Below, in pieces: positions 32,885 to 43,850 of a stretch of DNA of 64,000 nucleotides. The notes under the pieces were generated by a model. The model did not search any database. It saw only the letters and a program-made list of their open reading frames with translations, and was not told the DNA's origin. The DNA is from Argyresthia goedartella. Lineage: Eukaryota; Arthropoda; Insecta; Lepidoptera; Argyresthiidae. Every line of letters starts with the position of its first letter. The stretch's first letter is position 1. The translations under genes and the position numbers were made by a program. The DNA lies in assembly GCA_949825045.1 (NCBI GenBank), contig OX463808.1, positions 29,573,674 through 29,637,673 of the forward strand. Reading direction: 5' to 3'.

Positions 32885-33600
32885 TTTGATTTGATTTGAT
32901 AGTTTAAGTTTTGCGGCTAACGCTATTAGGAATATCAGAAAATATGGCTAAAGCTAGGCAAGTCTATTTTAGTTACTTTCATCGAAATAATAATAATATT
33001 AATATTTTTTATTCATAAAGGTCGCGTCATGTCCTATGGTATCTTATTTTGTGGGAGGATGCAGCAGATATTCAAAATATTTGTATAATACATAATTTGC
33101 CAGAGGCAATTATAAGGAGAGCGACATCTTCGGGAGTAAAGTAAAAGGCTTGAGATGCGCTCAAATACCAGACTAATTTATTATAGGGAATCCTAGCTTA
33201 TATATTATGTTGCTACATGTTATTAATGACGTGCATAAGATATAGTGCGTGATGAATATAAATATACCTTATCTGTGACGGTCTTCAACTTATCTTAACA
33301 TTACGTGAAAATATGACTAACATAGTCGACTGGCACACAGAACATTGATATTCGAGCAATTTATAATTAAAAAACGCACAGACTCCCTAAGAGAACTTTT
33401 AAAACAAATTGACATACTATCTGATGCTAGTCAATATATTAATCTAACTCAACACAGATCCCATTGTTGGTCATTTTGTAATTATTTATTCCTGCTTATT
33501 ATTTATAATGATTAATATTGTAATATTTGTATTTTCTTCGCCCTCCTTCTCCTACATTGATTCATTGTAGAGAAGAGGCAAAAAAATAATTTACCATGCG
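32885..33600 (+). pseudogene. LINE family B, copy A: C-terminal part and tail
   Basis: Short pieces in order: 'MAKARQVYFSYFH' (about 32940), 'VMSYGILF' and 'AADIQNICIIHNLPEAI' (about 33010-33110), then after about 230 bp without similarity 'DSLRELLKQIDILSDASQYI' (33375-33440). This is the usual C-terminal layout (YFSYFHS.MSYG....REL.K...ILT..SQYI) of this LINE type. The tail contains 'ttctcctacattg...tagagaagaggcaaaaaa', also seen at 12560 and 41320 on the other strand. Confidence 0.55.
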
Positions 33601-33956
33601 ATAGAGCATGCAATTTTGAGTCGTTCTACAGTTCAAACTCACTTTCGCGATTTTTTGAGACCTACTTCTTAGGGTGCAATTTGTGTAGCTTTCTGGTCAA
33701 GTTAAGTTGTATTAGAGTTATGCCGTACGTAAACTGGAGTGTTGTGAATACAACAGTGAATTTTACCCCAGCTGTTGTTAGAGTGAGATTGCGCCTTGAT
33801 TTTGATGAAGTTATTAGAAATGTTTTATTAAAGGCTGCTTAGAAAAAGAGCTCAAAGAAAGACATTAGTTAGTTCGTAATTAATTCACACTTGAAATCGC
33901 CTTAAAAGTAATATCAGTACCGATTATAAGATATAATTCTTACACAACTTTCGTTT

Positions 33957-34391
33957 TTAGGGTTCCGTACCCGAAGGGTTCCAAACGGGACCCTATTACT
34001 AAGACTCCGCTGTCCGACCGTCCGTCCGTCCGTCCGTCCGTCCGTCCGTCTGTCACCAGGCTGTATCTCAAGAACCTAGCTAGCTAGAGAGTTGAAATTT
34101 TCACAGATTATGTATTTATGTTGCCGCTATAACAACAAATACTAAAAAACAGGATAAAAGAAATATTTAAGGGGGCTCCCATACAACAATTCTTTCAATA
34201 CCACATACAAACTTATGGATGCACCTGGTTACGTACATGGAGTGTGAAAGTAACCGCACCAATAACTTTGTAAACAATATTTTGCTGTGTAAAATCCAAA
34301 CTATTCACTCCACACCATCGCTTCCATTGAACGGTGGTACGGAACCCTTCGTGCGCGATTTAGACTCGCACTTGACCGTTTTTTTTTTTTT
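33957..34391 (+). repeat. Lepidopteran-type repeat L1, copy 2 (young)
   Basis: It runs from 'agggttccgtacccgaaggg' through a (GTCC)n run (34016-34050) to 'gactcgcacttgaccgtttt'. Over about 350 bp it is almost identical to the inverted copy 37892-38291: outside the (GTCC)n run I see a single substitution (34118 'a' against 'c') in the internal part. The frame at 34219-34440 is a chance frame in it. Confidence 0.85.
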
Positions 34392-34554
34392 TACCTCTTA
34401 CGGTCCGAGGACGTACTTGTACGTGAGCATCCCGTTGTAGGTTTTGTATTTTATTACCATAGCATTCGGTTCAAAATGGTATTGCCTCTGATGGGATTCG
34501 GTACTGACTAGAAAGGTGTAAGTATATGTATAATAATATATAACATAATAATAA

Positions 34555-34798
34555 TACCTTGGACACTATTGACACACATTGATCTAGCCCCAAACTAGGA
34601 TTCCCTGTATATTGGGTACTAGACAACGATACACATACTTATATAGATAAATATTATACATAGATAGATAAACAATCACGACTAGGGTACAAACAAACTC
34701 CGTTCTCATCAAACAAATATTTGCCCCCACCGGGACTCAAACCCGGGACCCTTGGCTTCGTAGGCAGGGCCACCGCCGACTCGGCCATTCGGGTCTTC
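34555..34798 (-). repeat. tRNA-derived SINE, family S1, minus strand
   Basis: Complete: tail 'ataataataatacc' at the left, body, and tRNA-like head ending 'gccattcgggtc' at 34795. On the minus strand the A and B boxes are intact. Confidence 0.85.
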
Positions 34799-34882
34799 AT
34801 ATGAACAATCAAATAAAATCAAAAAAACAAAGTATCTCTATCAGTCACATTTATTATTTTGATAACTTCATCTACCAAAAAC

Positions 34883-35024
34883 TAAGCGGCACCCAACTTT
34901 TCCCGCCACTTATCAGCAATCTTAACATCTTCAAGCCTACTTGACGAAAATAGCTCACATACTCTCACATCCCCACCCACGCGCCTTCGTGCTACACGAC
35001 CAACTTGCATATACCCAGGCGTCA
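34883..35024 (-). CDS. Candidate terminal exon or decayed ORF end, unknown protein
   Basis: A minus-strand frame of about 44-47 residues ends at a TAG (34883-34885) and reads 'GYMQVGRVARRRVGGDVRV', 'CELFSSSRLEDVKIADKW', 'REKLGAA'. It is too short for a stand-alone ORF and has an in-frame stop a few codons upstream of 35024, so it would be a last exon. An AATAAA lies about 35 nt after the stop on the minus strand, a plausible poly(A) signal, and just beyond that the S1 SINE starts. I do not recognise the protein; the 3' end of a LINE is the main alternative. Confidence 0.3.
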
Positions 35025-35457
35025 AGATCGCCGATTAGACGACAGTGTCATATTTCATTTAGCAGGATTTATTGCTGAGCTCTCAGAAGGTTATCATGAT
35101 ATCATGCACGGTAGATATCGAATGGCCTGCGCAATATGTCAGCCAACGAGTTACAAAATTGTTGGAGTAATTTTAAGGTTATTGGTAATATGATTCGTTG
35201 TAGCTGTAAATGATTTGTAACTATTTGTACATCTGGTTAAGATTTCATCTCGGTGATATATGAACTTAGAAAGTAATTTCGATTTACGCTTTCTATTCGT
35301 TTGGGGTTGCACAGGTTAGGCAGTTGAGACCTAGATCAATGTAGTTAAGAAATTATAGTTACTACTTACTAGTTACTACGTTAACAGTGGTCGCTTTTAC
35401 GGTCTCTATTGGAATTCAATAATGAAATTAAAACGTAGACTTACTTTTCTATCACTA
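35025..35457. other. No recognised feature
   Basis: The plus frame at 35005-35193 overlaps the minus-strand candidate and shows no motif. Confidence 0.35.
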
Positions 35458-35890
35458 AGCCGCTCCGCTGTCCATTTGTCCGTCTGTCTGTCCGTCCCTC
35501 AGCGGGCTGCATCTCATGAACCGTATTAGATAGAAAGTTGAAATTTTCTTAAAATGTGTACTTTTGTTGCCGCTAGAGCAATAATTAATAAACTATTCAA
35601 GATTTTAATAAATTAAAAAGAGTCCTCATACAGGAGACGTGTTTTAACTGCGCGCGCGATGTAACAAACCATATCATGATTCAAATATGATCGTAAATTT
35701 CGCGGCTTATCACATGGTTGTGGTGGCGCAATTGGTTTGATATCGGTTGCGTAATCTGAAAGGTCTGGGTTCGAATTCACGATCGGACATACTATTATTA
35801 TCTCTTTGTTTTTGTTTTTATTATTTTTAGAACTTGAACGATGTTACGGAACCCTGCGTGTGCGAGTCCGACCCGCACTTTTCCAATTTA
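35458..35890 (+). repeat. Diverged L1-type repeat with tRNA-like insert
   Basis: 'ccgctccgctgtccatttgt', 'gggctgcatctcatgaaccg', 'gttgaaattttcttaaaatg' at the left and 'gtgcgagtccgacccgcact' at the right are L1 landmarks. At 35733-35795 a tRNA-like sequence (A box TGGCGCAATTGG, B box GGTTCGAATTC) is embedded. Its acceptor strands do not pair, so it is not a tRNA gene. Confidence 0.6.
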
Positions 35891-36487
35891 TTACAATACA
35901 CAACCTCAGTGTCTAGCTACAGTCTAGTGAATTTATACGAATAGGTGTAAGAAGTCCGACAAATTACACGTTTTCCCACATAAGGTGACAGAAGCTTAGC
36001 TATAATCTTAGGTTAGTCAATGGGAAAAAACTATTGAGATAAAGTTAAAAAAATATTAAGTGAGTCAATGAAACGAAACTTTTACAGTGTTTTTACCACA
36101 ACAGTTAAAGTTACCGCCTTATTTCTAACCTTTAATGGGTTTTTAAACAAATCGGCCCGATCAGCGCGCACGCCCATCGCAGCTTAACTTAACGAAACTC
36201 AATAACCAACAAGTTAACTAACTACCGAAGTTTAAATAAATAAATACGTTGGAGCGCACCCCAGGCGTCTTCAAAGGCAGCCTAGCTAGATCTAAGTCAG
36301 GCTTTGAGTCCCGTTTCACACAATTGCGTTTAGTCCATGTCTTGTTTGTATTTTTTTTGTTATTTCTGTTGTTACGTGCAATAAATATATAATATAAGCA
36401 ATATAACTTATTTACTTCATAGGGTATAAAATAAATCAAGAAATATACAAGTTGTTGTTAAGTAAAGTTATGCTCGACACTGAAGCA
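35891..36487. other. No recognised feature
   Basis: AT-rich; the minus frame at 36218-36439 has no motif. Confidence 0.4.
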
Positions 36488-36899
36488 AAATAGTAGTTTA
36501 TGTGACTGCTACATAATGGAGGGCATTAATACTCGAGAGTTTTAATGTCTAATATTGTACAGTTACATACGCTAGTTTATCTATACACTTATCATAAGCT
36601 CTCTTTGATGTGTTCAGGAACCGCTTGTTCGACCGGCATTGTGGCATTGATAATTGCTCTGCAGTTGTTTAGCTTGTTCTGTAGTACCAACTTCACAGAC
36701 AAACTAGGGGCGGCACGCAGGCGGGCGTCGGCGTTCGAAATTTTAATGCCATAATTTGACAAATTTTGGTACATTATGGTCATTATGTTCAATATTCAGA
36801 TAAGAAATGAGTTTGTACCCAGAAATTTATCATTATCCTGGTCGTAACGTGTGGTTTTTGGACGTTGTAAAGAGGGTTTATGATACGTGTGTAGATAAA
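36488..36899 (+). mobile_element. Long-TIR MITE, family M1, copy 3
   Basis: Leader from 36491, core 36575-36899 with inverted ends 'gtttatctatacacttatca' and (reverse-complemented) 'tttatctacacacgtatcat'. It is nearly colinear with copy 1. The minus frame 36592-36792 resembles the one in copy 1 because the DNA is shared; two frames of different length and start do not make a gene. Confidence 0.8.
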
Positions 36900-37674
36900 A
36901 TAATTAAAAATGCAGAAATAACTAATAATCGCTTGCTGCCGCGCTCGCAATATCGGGCACTCGGCGAATGCCGCGCGCGCACTTCGTGGACCCGCCGGAC
37001 ATACGCGCACGTTGAGGCTACTTTAGGACAAATTGAACACGGCTATTTGTGCGAGGGAAAAATAAAACCTTTTTTTTTTTTGTTTCAAGCTTTACGTAAA
37101 CATCGTCCCCGAGTATCGTAGCGGCTCTGCAGGGGCACAGCTCCGACACCACGTAAGTGACACGATGCGGTGCGGCACCGTACTGTGTAGCTGCATAAGG
37201 ATATAAATTTGCATGCAGAGTGAAACGCTAAGGCGCCCGCCGCAGCGGCGCACCGCTGCCGCTGCGCTGCCGCTTCTTCTCAGTGAAGAAATACCCGGTA
37301 TTATTTTCGTGTTGACAAATTTAATTTAAAAAACTCACAAGACCCACGGAATGATTAAATTTATATTTCATCTAAGTACCCTTTAAATAATCATGAGCAC
37401 ATTCCAATTTGAAATTCCAATTCCAGCGCAAAGTGAGAGTATTTAATGTTCGGTAGATATCGACAGAATACGTCACATGAATAGAGAAACGTCTTCCGCG
37501 GGGCACGGGACTGCATAACGTAGACCGATAGTTGGAACGCCTACACGATCCAAACTTCGTCTTTGGCTATCAAACTCAGAGCGGCTAACTTACGTTCCGG
37601 GTTGTGTTCTTCAATTCGTTGCTATTGATAAGCAGAACCGTTTTTGGGACTATCTCACTACCTTTTACCCTCCA
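36900..37674. other. Unassigned, GC-rich patches
   Basis: 36930-37020 and 37120-37270 are GC-rich ('gcgctgccgcttcttctcag'). A run of T (37068-37080) follows 'ggaaaaataaaacc', which could be the end of an old retroelement. No gene called. Confidence 0.35.
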
Positions 37675-37785
37675 TAGCTGCGGCGATGGTCTGGCCCCGT
37701 CACGCAAAAATGGAGTACCTATTCAATAACCGGCTAAACGTGTGCACCATTGTGTCCCTGCCACCCCTATGTGACAATTATTGGT
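37675..37785 (+). repeat. SINE family S4 copy
   Basis: 'agctgcggcgatggtctggc' to 'ccctgccacccctatgtgac'; as at 7435 and 23620. Confidence 0.6.
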
Positions 37786-37891
37786 AATCAAAGCTATTTA
37801 AATAACATTCCCTAATATATTATTCTCAGTCCTACAAATGATATTTATGCTCAGACCTGTTATAGAAAGGGCATAACACAAGATGATTTAA

Positions 37892-38291
37892 AAACCGGTC
37901 AAGTGCGAGTCTAAATCGCGCACGAAGGGTTCCGTACCACCGTTCAATGGAAGCGATGGTGTGGAGTGAATAGTTTGGATTTTACACAGCAAAATATTGT
38001 TTACAAAGTTATTGGTGCGGTTACTTTCACACTCCATGTACGTAACCAGGTGCATCCATAAGTTTGTATGTGGTATTGAAAGAATTGTTGTATGGGAGCC
38101 CCCTTAAATATTTCTTTTATCCTGTTTTTTAGTATTTGTTGTTATAGCGGCAACAGAAATACATAATCTGTGAAAATTTCAACTCTCTAGCTAGCTAGGT
38201 TCTTGAGATACAGCCTGGTGACAGACGGACGGACGGACGGACGGACGGACAGCGAAGTCTTAGTAATAGGTTCCCGTTTGGAACCCTTCAT
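37892..38291 (-). repeat. Lepidopteran-type repeat L1, copy 3 (young, inverted)
   Basis: Reverse complement of 33957-34391, with the (GGAC)n run at 38223-38252. The two arms are about 3.5 kb apart and almost identical, so they form a large inverted pair in this region. Confidence 0.85.
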
Positions 38292-38550
38292 TTGAGCCAA
38301 AATTTGTGGGTCTATCGAAAGTATATAGTGACAGTGACAGACGTTGCTTATTGTATGTAGAATGCCAAAACAATCCAAGAGGGTAGTTTTTATGGTACCA
38401 AAATGTATGGAAAACTAGTTCGGGAATGCGTATCCTTACATTTAATTGTATGTATGTTAACTACAGGGTACTAACAACAGGGTACTAACTATATAGTTGT
38501 ATGTATGTTAACTACAGGGCGCGGAGTCCATAGTGAAACACGAATAGCAA

Positions 38551-39123
38551 TAGTGTGGATATGTTACGGTCAACTCAAAAGTGGATATGTTACGGTCAAC
38601 TCAATAGTGTATCTGTTACGGTCAACTCAATAGTGTATATATTACGGTCAACTCAATAGTGTATCTGTTACGGTCATCTTAATAGTGTATCTGTTACGGT
38701 CAACTCAATAGTGTATCTGTTACGGTCAACTCAATAGTGTATATATTACGGTCAACTCAATAGTGTATCTGTTACGGTCATCTTAATAGTGTATCTGTTA
38801 CGGTCAACTCAATAGTGTATCTGTTACGGTCAACTCAATAGTGTATATATTACGGTCAACTCAGTAGTGTATCTGTTACGGTCATCTTAATAGTGTATCT
38901 GTTACGGCAACTCAACAGTCTATCTGTTACGGTTAGCTCAATAGTGTATCTGTTACGGTCAACTCAATAGTGTATCTGTTACGGTCAAGTCAATAGTGTA
39001 TATGTTACGGTCAACCCAATAGTTTATCTGTTACGGCCAACACTATTGTGTATCTGTTACGGTCAACTAAATAGTGTATCTGTAACGGTTAACTCAATAG
39101 TGTTTATGTTACGGTAAACTCCA
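38551..39123. repeat. 26-bp satellite, 22 units, with 104-bp higher-order repeat
   Basis: Consensus 'tagtgtatctgttacggtcaactcaa' (given here as its 26-bp unit in two halves: tagtgtatctgtt / acggtcaactcaa). 22 units fill 573 bp (one of 28, one of 25, twenty of 26). Three variants occur in fixed order: A (consensus), B ('tatatatt' replaces 'tatctgtt'), C ('catcttaa' replaces 'caactcaa'). The series A-B-C-A is repeated three times; B starts at 38636, 38740 and 38844, exactly 104 bp apart. The outer units are more diverged. No unique spacers. Confidence 0.95.
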
Positions 39124-39837
39124 TAAATCCTGTTATTATACATAATTACCGGTAAGTATTCATACTAACCACTGATTTTGGCGACTCTAATAAACATAGC
39201 CAGAATCAGTCTGACTACTTTAGCCGGTTATTATTAATACTAACCAAAAGGGGTTTTGTTAAAGTAAGAAGACTTAAAAAGAATTTTCTTAACCAAATAA
39301 GGTTTCTTAAAGATAAAATAAATTCCTAAACATAGTTAATATTAAAAGGGAAGTAAAATAATTTTAAGACAAAATTACTGATTTTTCTCATAATTTTAAT
39401 ACCTCCGGAGCTCCTTATCAATCCTTAAATTTTGTCAATTAGCTTACTTCCGTTTTTGAGTAAATTCGAAAAAACACCACAACTTTAATGTCGCCGGGCG
39501 GCCCGATGCTATTCCGCACCGCCCGCTACCCCGCCAGTTCCGCTACCCCGCCAGAAGACGACGGGCGAATGCGGCGCCCCTCACCTCAACAGCCAGAACT
39601 GGGACTTAACACATTTCTTCCTTCCATGAAATTTCTAATTCACCCATGATCTGGTCAATTCTACGATAATGTTACGACAGATTTCACCATTGCTATTCGA
39701 GTTTTATTAAGCGACTCGAGGGCCTGTTAATTTTAGTTTTGTTACGAGTAACGCCTAGGCATAGCAAGTAAACAAACAAAACGAACATGCCTTGTCCCGG
39801 GGCCACAGGTGGCCCTCGTTCAGACAATTATACAATA
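39124..39837. other. No gene; GC-rich patch
   Basis: 39480-39600 is GC-rich, with 'cgctaccccgccag' repeated at 39524 and 39540. The rest is AT-rich and unassigned. Confidence 0.4.
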
Positions 39838-39892
39838 CTCTTAGTGCCTCTGCCAACTCGTACGAGAAAAGGCGTGACGCTGTTTGTGTGTT
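39838..39892 (+). repeat. SINE family S4 tail
   Basis: 'tagtgcctctgccaactcgt' + 'acgagaaaaggcgtgacgct' matches only the S4 3' part. Confidence 0.55.
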
Positions 39893-40250
39893 ATTTGCTT
39901 TTCAAATAATAAGGGGTCAGCCCAACGACGCGCCGCATCTATCGGGCTCGCTATGAAAAAAAAAAAACGTAAAATACAAGATACTAACGGAAGGCCGATA
40001 ATCGAAACAGTACACATCATTTTCATGAAAGTAAATTAAATAGAAAATTAAAGTCAACAAAGCCTCGTTGATTCAGCACAATTTCAGTTTACATTGCCAA
40101 TAATCACTTCGTTGGATAATCTTTGTAGGGACTTTGTTTTCATAGGAAAGTGTACGAAATATTTAATTTTGAACACACTGTAGGTACCTACTGAAGAAGA
40201 TAATCTTAACGCCAAATCGTAGTACCTACTTATTGCTTACGAGCACTGAT

Positions 40251-40817
40251 AGTAGTAGTAATTTATGTGACTTTTACAAAATGCCTAATTATGTACAGAT
40301 ACTAGTTTATCTACACACATATGTTCCACATGCTCGACCGGCATTGTGGCATTGATCATTGTTCTGCACTTATTTAGCTGTTCACAGACAAACTAGGGGC
40401 GGCCGCAGGCGGGTACATTATGCTCATATCAATATTCAGATAAGAAATTAGTTTTTACCAAGTAATACCTTGTAATACCTTCGACACTATTGACTTGATA
40501 CACATTGATTTAGCCCCAAACTAGGATTCCCTGTATCTTGGGTACTAGACAACTATACACATACTTATATAAATAAATATTAAACTTAGATGGATAAACA
40601 ACCATGACTAGGGTACAAACATCCGTTCTCATCAAACAAATATTTGCCCCCTCCGGGACTCGAACCCGGGACCCTTGGCTTCGTAGGCACCCTGCGTCCC
40701 TCACTGACCCTCACTGCCGACGCAGCCATTCGGGTCGTAGTGTATCATTCATTATGCTGGTCGTAACGTGCGGTTTTTGACGCAGTAAAGAGGGTGTATG
40801 ATACTTGTGTAGATAAA
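40251..40817 (+). mobile_element. Long-TIR MITE, family M1, copy 4, interrupted
   Basis: Left part 40251-40470 and right part 40741-40817 are the two halves of M1; the core starts at 40305 ('gtttatctacacacatatg'). The middle is deleted around 40330-40430 and the S1 SINE 40472-40738 is inserted just before the right arm. Confidence 0.8.
40472..40738 (-). repeat. tRNA-derived SINE, family S1, nested in MITE
   Basis: Minus strand, full length. It has a small duplication in the head region ('ccctgcgtccctcactgacc', about 40688-40710) not present in the other copies. The open frame 40510-40704 is inside it. Confidence 0.85.
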
Positions 40818-40827
40818 ATATTATAAT

Positions 40828-40935
40828 ACAATTGTAGCCCATCAACGTCCTCACCGAGCGGCACAGGATTCTGCTCTTGTAAGTTTGAGCTATAATCCGC
40901 CGCGCTGACTCAGTGCAGGATTATTACCCTAACGT
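40828..40935 (-). repeat. SINE family S2 body, diverged
   Basis: 'acaattgtagcccatcaacg', 'gagcggcacaggattctgct' and 'cgctgactcagtgcaggatt' match the S2 body reversed. Confidence 0.6.
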
Positions 40936-41299
40936 ACGAAAGTGAGTATATTACGTATATTATAAGCTTTCCATTCAGTACCTATCGTTGGAACACCCGT
41001 TCGCGTCTTGCCAGCAAATTTAAAAACCACTATGTACAGTACCACAAACATTATTAGCCCGGTGACGGCGGCGCTAGCGTCAATGCACACGAATGACATT
41101 TCATACTGAAAATTTTAGTTCTCGTTATGGCCAGCGGGTCAGACAAATTGACTCTCGTGTACCCAATATCACTCTTCAAATATAGTTCTTTATATTTACA
41201 CGCTCCGCATCTGAAGGCCTCGGCTCTTACGAAGGCTAAGGAGGTTTCAGAACGGAGGCGCTTGGCTACTGCCAAAGTATAAGGTACATTTGTTTATTT
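40936..41299. other. Probable repeat, no gene called
   Basis: The minus frame at 41054-41275 ('LAFVRAEAFRCGACKY') uses DNA ('cgtaagagccgaggccttca') that I associate with a common lepidopteran repeat. It has no domain I recognise. Confidence 0.35.
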
Positions 41300-41420
41300 T
41301 TCAAAGTCAAAGTCAAAGTACTTTATTACTGTAGATATTTACATATACTTAGCAAACGTCATTTTTTGCCTCTTCTCTACATTGGACCATTGCGGGAGAA
41401 GGAGGGCGTAGAAACTCCCA
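41300..41420 (-). repeat. LINE-tail-like fragment
   Basis: 'caaagtcaaagtcaaagta' tail followed by 'actgtagatatttacatata' and 'ttgcctcttctctacattgg'; as at 12560 (-) and 33530 (+). Confidence 0.5.
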
Positions 41421-42559
41421 CAGATCACCCACTCAATCCTTGACAGGTTAAGTGTGACCACTGTCCCCCGCTTTTACAATATGGTATTGTATTGTAAAGG
41501 CGACACTGAGACCAATTTTGAAGGGTTCTACATTAAATAACTAATTAACCAATTTAACCACACAAAGAAGGTTTGCGTGAGACTTTGGTATTGACATTCT
41601 GTTAAGTACCTGCGCGTTTATAGTATAGTTTCTATACTAATCAGCAGATGGACGGCACTGCAATGGATATACTGAAGTTCGACTTAATAGTCGAGTCGAT
41701 ATCATTTCGGCCACATCACTATCTAATTTCGTCTAATCTAATCCTTTATTTTTACTTGTCAAAGTTGTCTCAAGGATTTGGCGCAGACTTTATGTCATTT
41801 ACATTGATCAGGGCCTCGATTCGGTAACCCAAATCCGTAAAACTTTTAAAACTCTTTGATGCAATGGTATTCAATATATTTTTCATCGATTAACTATCGT
41901 ACTTTTGATTGACTTTGAAACGTCAATCGTATGATCGTTATATGTATCTCGTACAGGTTTCGTTAAGGAGGAGAAACTATTTTAGCATTATTCGATAATG
42001 GCACATCGTACTTAAAAAATACATCCAAAATAAATTGTTATCATCAAAAAGTCAGGATACTTAGTTCTAGACCTTGACCGTGAAATAAGATCAAATTAAT
42101 TATAATAAATTGTGCAGGCCACCCTGTACTAACTTTCTCGCATGATGCTTTCGGTGTTGTTATTTAAATAATAGTTTGTGGATAATCGTGTGCAGTCGTT
42201 TTGGGAGGCGTTTTAAGAAGTTCTAAGTATTCAGGGTCTAACAGAAAGGGAGTTACAAGCCGAAAGGTGATTCTTAGGGACATCATTCTGAACATCTTTT
42301 ACTTTTGAACCGAGTTGATCAGCGCAACTTTATTTATCTTATCTCATTAGAAAAACTAGCCATAACGGGAAGCTTTCGACCCAGAGCCCAGACCACATGG
42401 AAGAAAATCCAAGACGTAAAGAAACAATGTGTGAAATTATCCCAGTGAAATAGCAATTGACATTTTAACAATAAAAGAAGATCGCGAAAAATTATAATAA
42501 AATAATGAGATTTAATTTAGTTCAATCCAATTAATTTCAATTTTGTAGGCTGTTTAGTG
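41421..42559. other. No recognised feature
   Basis: AT-rich. About 42130-42560 may contain further decayed transposon sequence leading into the transposase remnant, but I cannot align it. Confidence 0.35.
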
Positions 42560-42880
42560 CATAGAAGATCCATTAAGCGGTAAGAAGCTATCTTGACGAC
42601 TGTTTTCGCAATTGCTGGATCGGCAGAGATGGGCCTATTCCTTGGCCTGCTCGTTCACCAGACCTGACCCCAATGGACTATTTTGTGTGGGGCAGAGCCA
42701 AAGATCTGGTCTATTCCAACGTAGCCATCAACACAAAAAAGAATTGATTTCAAAAATAAGAATGGCTTTCGACACCATGACAGATTAAGTAATGCTCAAA
42801 ATCACGACCACAGAAGTCCGAAAACGGGCTTGTGTCTGTGTGGGGAACCAAGGATCTCATTTCGAGGACGAATAGGATAA
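42560..42880 (+). pseudogene. mariner-like transposase, C-terminal remnant
   Basis: A broken frame reads 'WIGRDGPIPWPARSPDLTPM', then 'DYFVWGRAKDLVYSNVA', a stop, and after a shift 'RKRACVCVGNQGSHFED'. The W-PA-RSPDLTP-DYF.WG block is the third catalytic Asp region of the IS630/Tc1/mariner transposase superfamily, and '..CI...G.HFEH' is its usual end. The N-terminal DNA-binding part and first Asp are missing or unreadable. It differs from both the 46-kb mariner and the 61-kb maT element, so it is a third lineage. Confidence 0.7.
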
Positions 42881-43734
42881 ATTTAATTAATTGAAAAGAC
42901 TGTCTAAAAAGTATTTTTTTTCTCCCTCAAACTGGTTAGTAGATCATAACTTCAAGAATGTGTAAGGTGTCTACGTCAAAATATCATTAACTAAGAATGT
43001 TTTTATAAAGATTTGCACATAAAAAGCTTTCACTTGTTTTTGTTAAATTAGATCCGAAAAACTTATTTTATTGATGATTGAAATTTTCTGTGCTCTTCAA
43101 TGGTCTGTAAAAATCAAGTCTGACGTAGCCGATGCACAAATCAAGATTTATTACAATGCTTATTAAGTGATTTATTAGAATCAATGATAAAATAATCCAA
43201 TTATTGTTTAATTTCGCAATGACAATCACCTAACTGTGAAAATCAGTTTATTTTTTTTCAAAAACACTAAATCATCAATAAAATTTTAACGGTAAGACTT
43301 CGCCGTATGTATGTTTGGCTAAAATGGTTCTAAATGGTCTGTACTAGCTTCGGTTTAAGTCTTTACAGCGGTCTACCGGACACCCTGTATATATTTTATA
43401 TTTAATGAATGCAAGGAACAAAATAAAATTTGACAGTTAGCGCATACTGTCAGCGGTTGAGATGCGAACAATGCCTCAGGGATTTCAATCGGATCGGAAG
43501 GCGCCTCCTGTACAAATGATTCTAAGACTGATTCCAATGTTTGAGATGCGCTTAAAACTGCTCTCTGGATTCAAAGAGAGGTTCGACTGTGATTTTGTTT
43601 GAATAAAACAAATGTGTTTTGTTTGTAAATATTGTCTTTAGTGGCGTTGTTAGATAGCTTTGCTGAGTTACCTCTGTATTGATGAAAGTATTGTTTTTAA
43701 GTTTTCTTAAATTCTTACCGAGTAAAGACTTAAA
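42881..43734. other. No recognised feature
   Basis: AT-rich. 'gtctaccggacaccctgtata' near 43370-43390 looks like an end of a Tc1/mariner-type MITE, but I see no partner. Confidence 0.35.
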
Positions 43735-43850
43735 ATAAATGTTGCCCATTAATGTCCCCATCGAGGGGAACAAGCCCTTACCCGGATACAAGTAAGATTG
43801 AGCCATAGTCCGTCACGCTGGCTCGGTGCGGGTTGATGAAGGTTTTTACA
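43735..43850 (-). repeat. SINE family S2 body
   Basis: 'gttgcccattaatgtcccca', 'cccggatacaagtaagattg' and 'agccatagtccgtcacgctg' are the S2 body reversed. The open frame 43552-43806 overlaps it. Confidence 0.7.

Noticed and set aside
35733..35795. tRNA gene
   Set aside because: B box present, but the T-arm and acceptor stem do not close.
36592..36792. Conserved minus-strand protein shared with 3676-3906
   Set aside because: Both frames lie within copies of the M1 MITE; similarity is explained by shared DNA and the frame is broken in copies 2 and 4.
38551..39123. CRISPR-like array (regular 26-bp repeats)
   Set aside because: Units are contiguous with no unique spacers, in eukaryotic repeat-rich DNA; it is a satellite.
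41054..41275. Host exon on minus strand
   Set aside because: The DNA resembles a common lepidopteran repeat and the peptide has no recognised domain; a search could overturn this.
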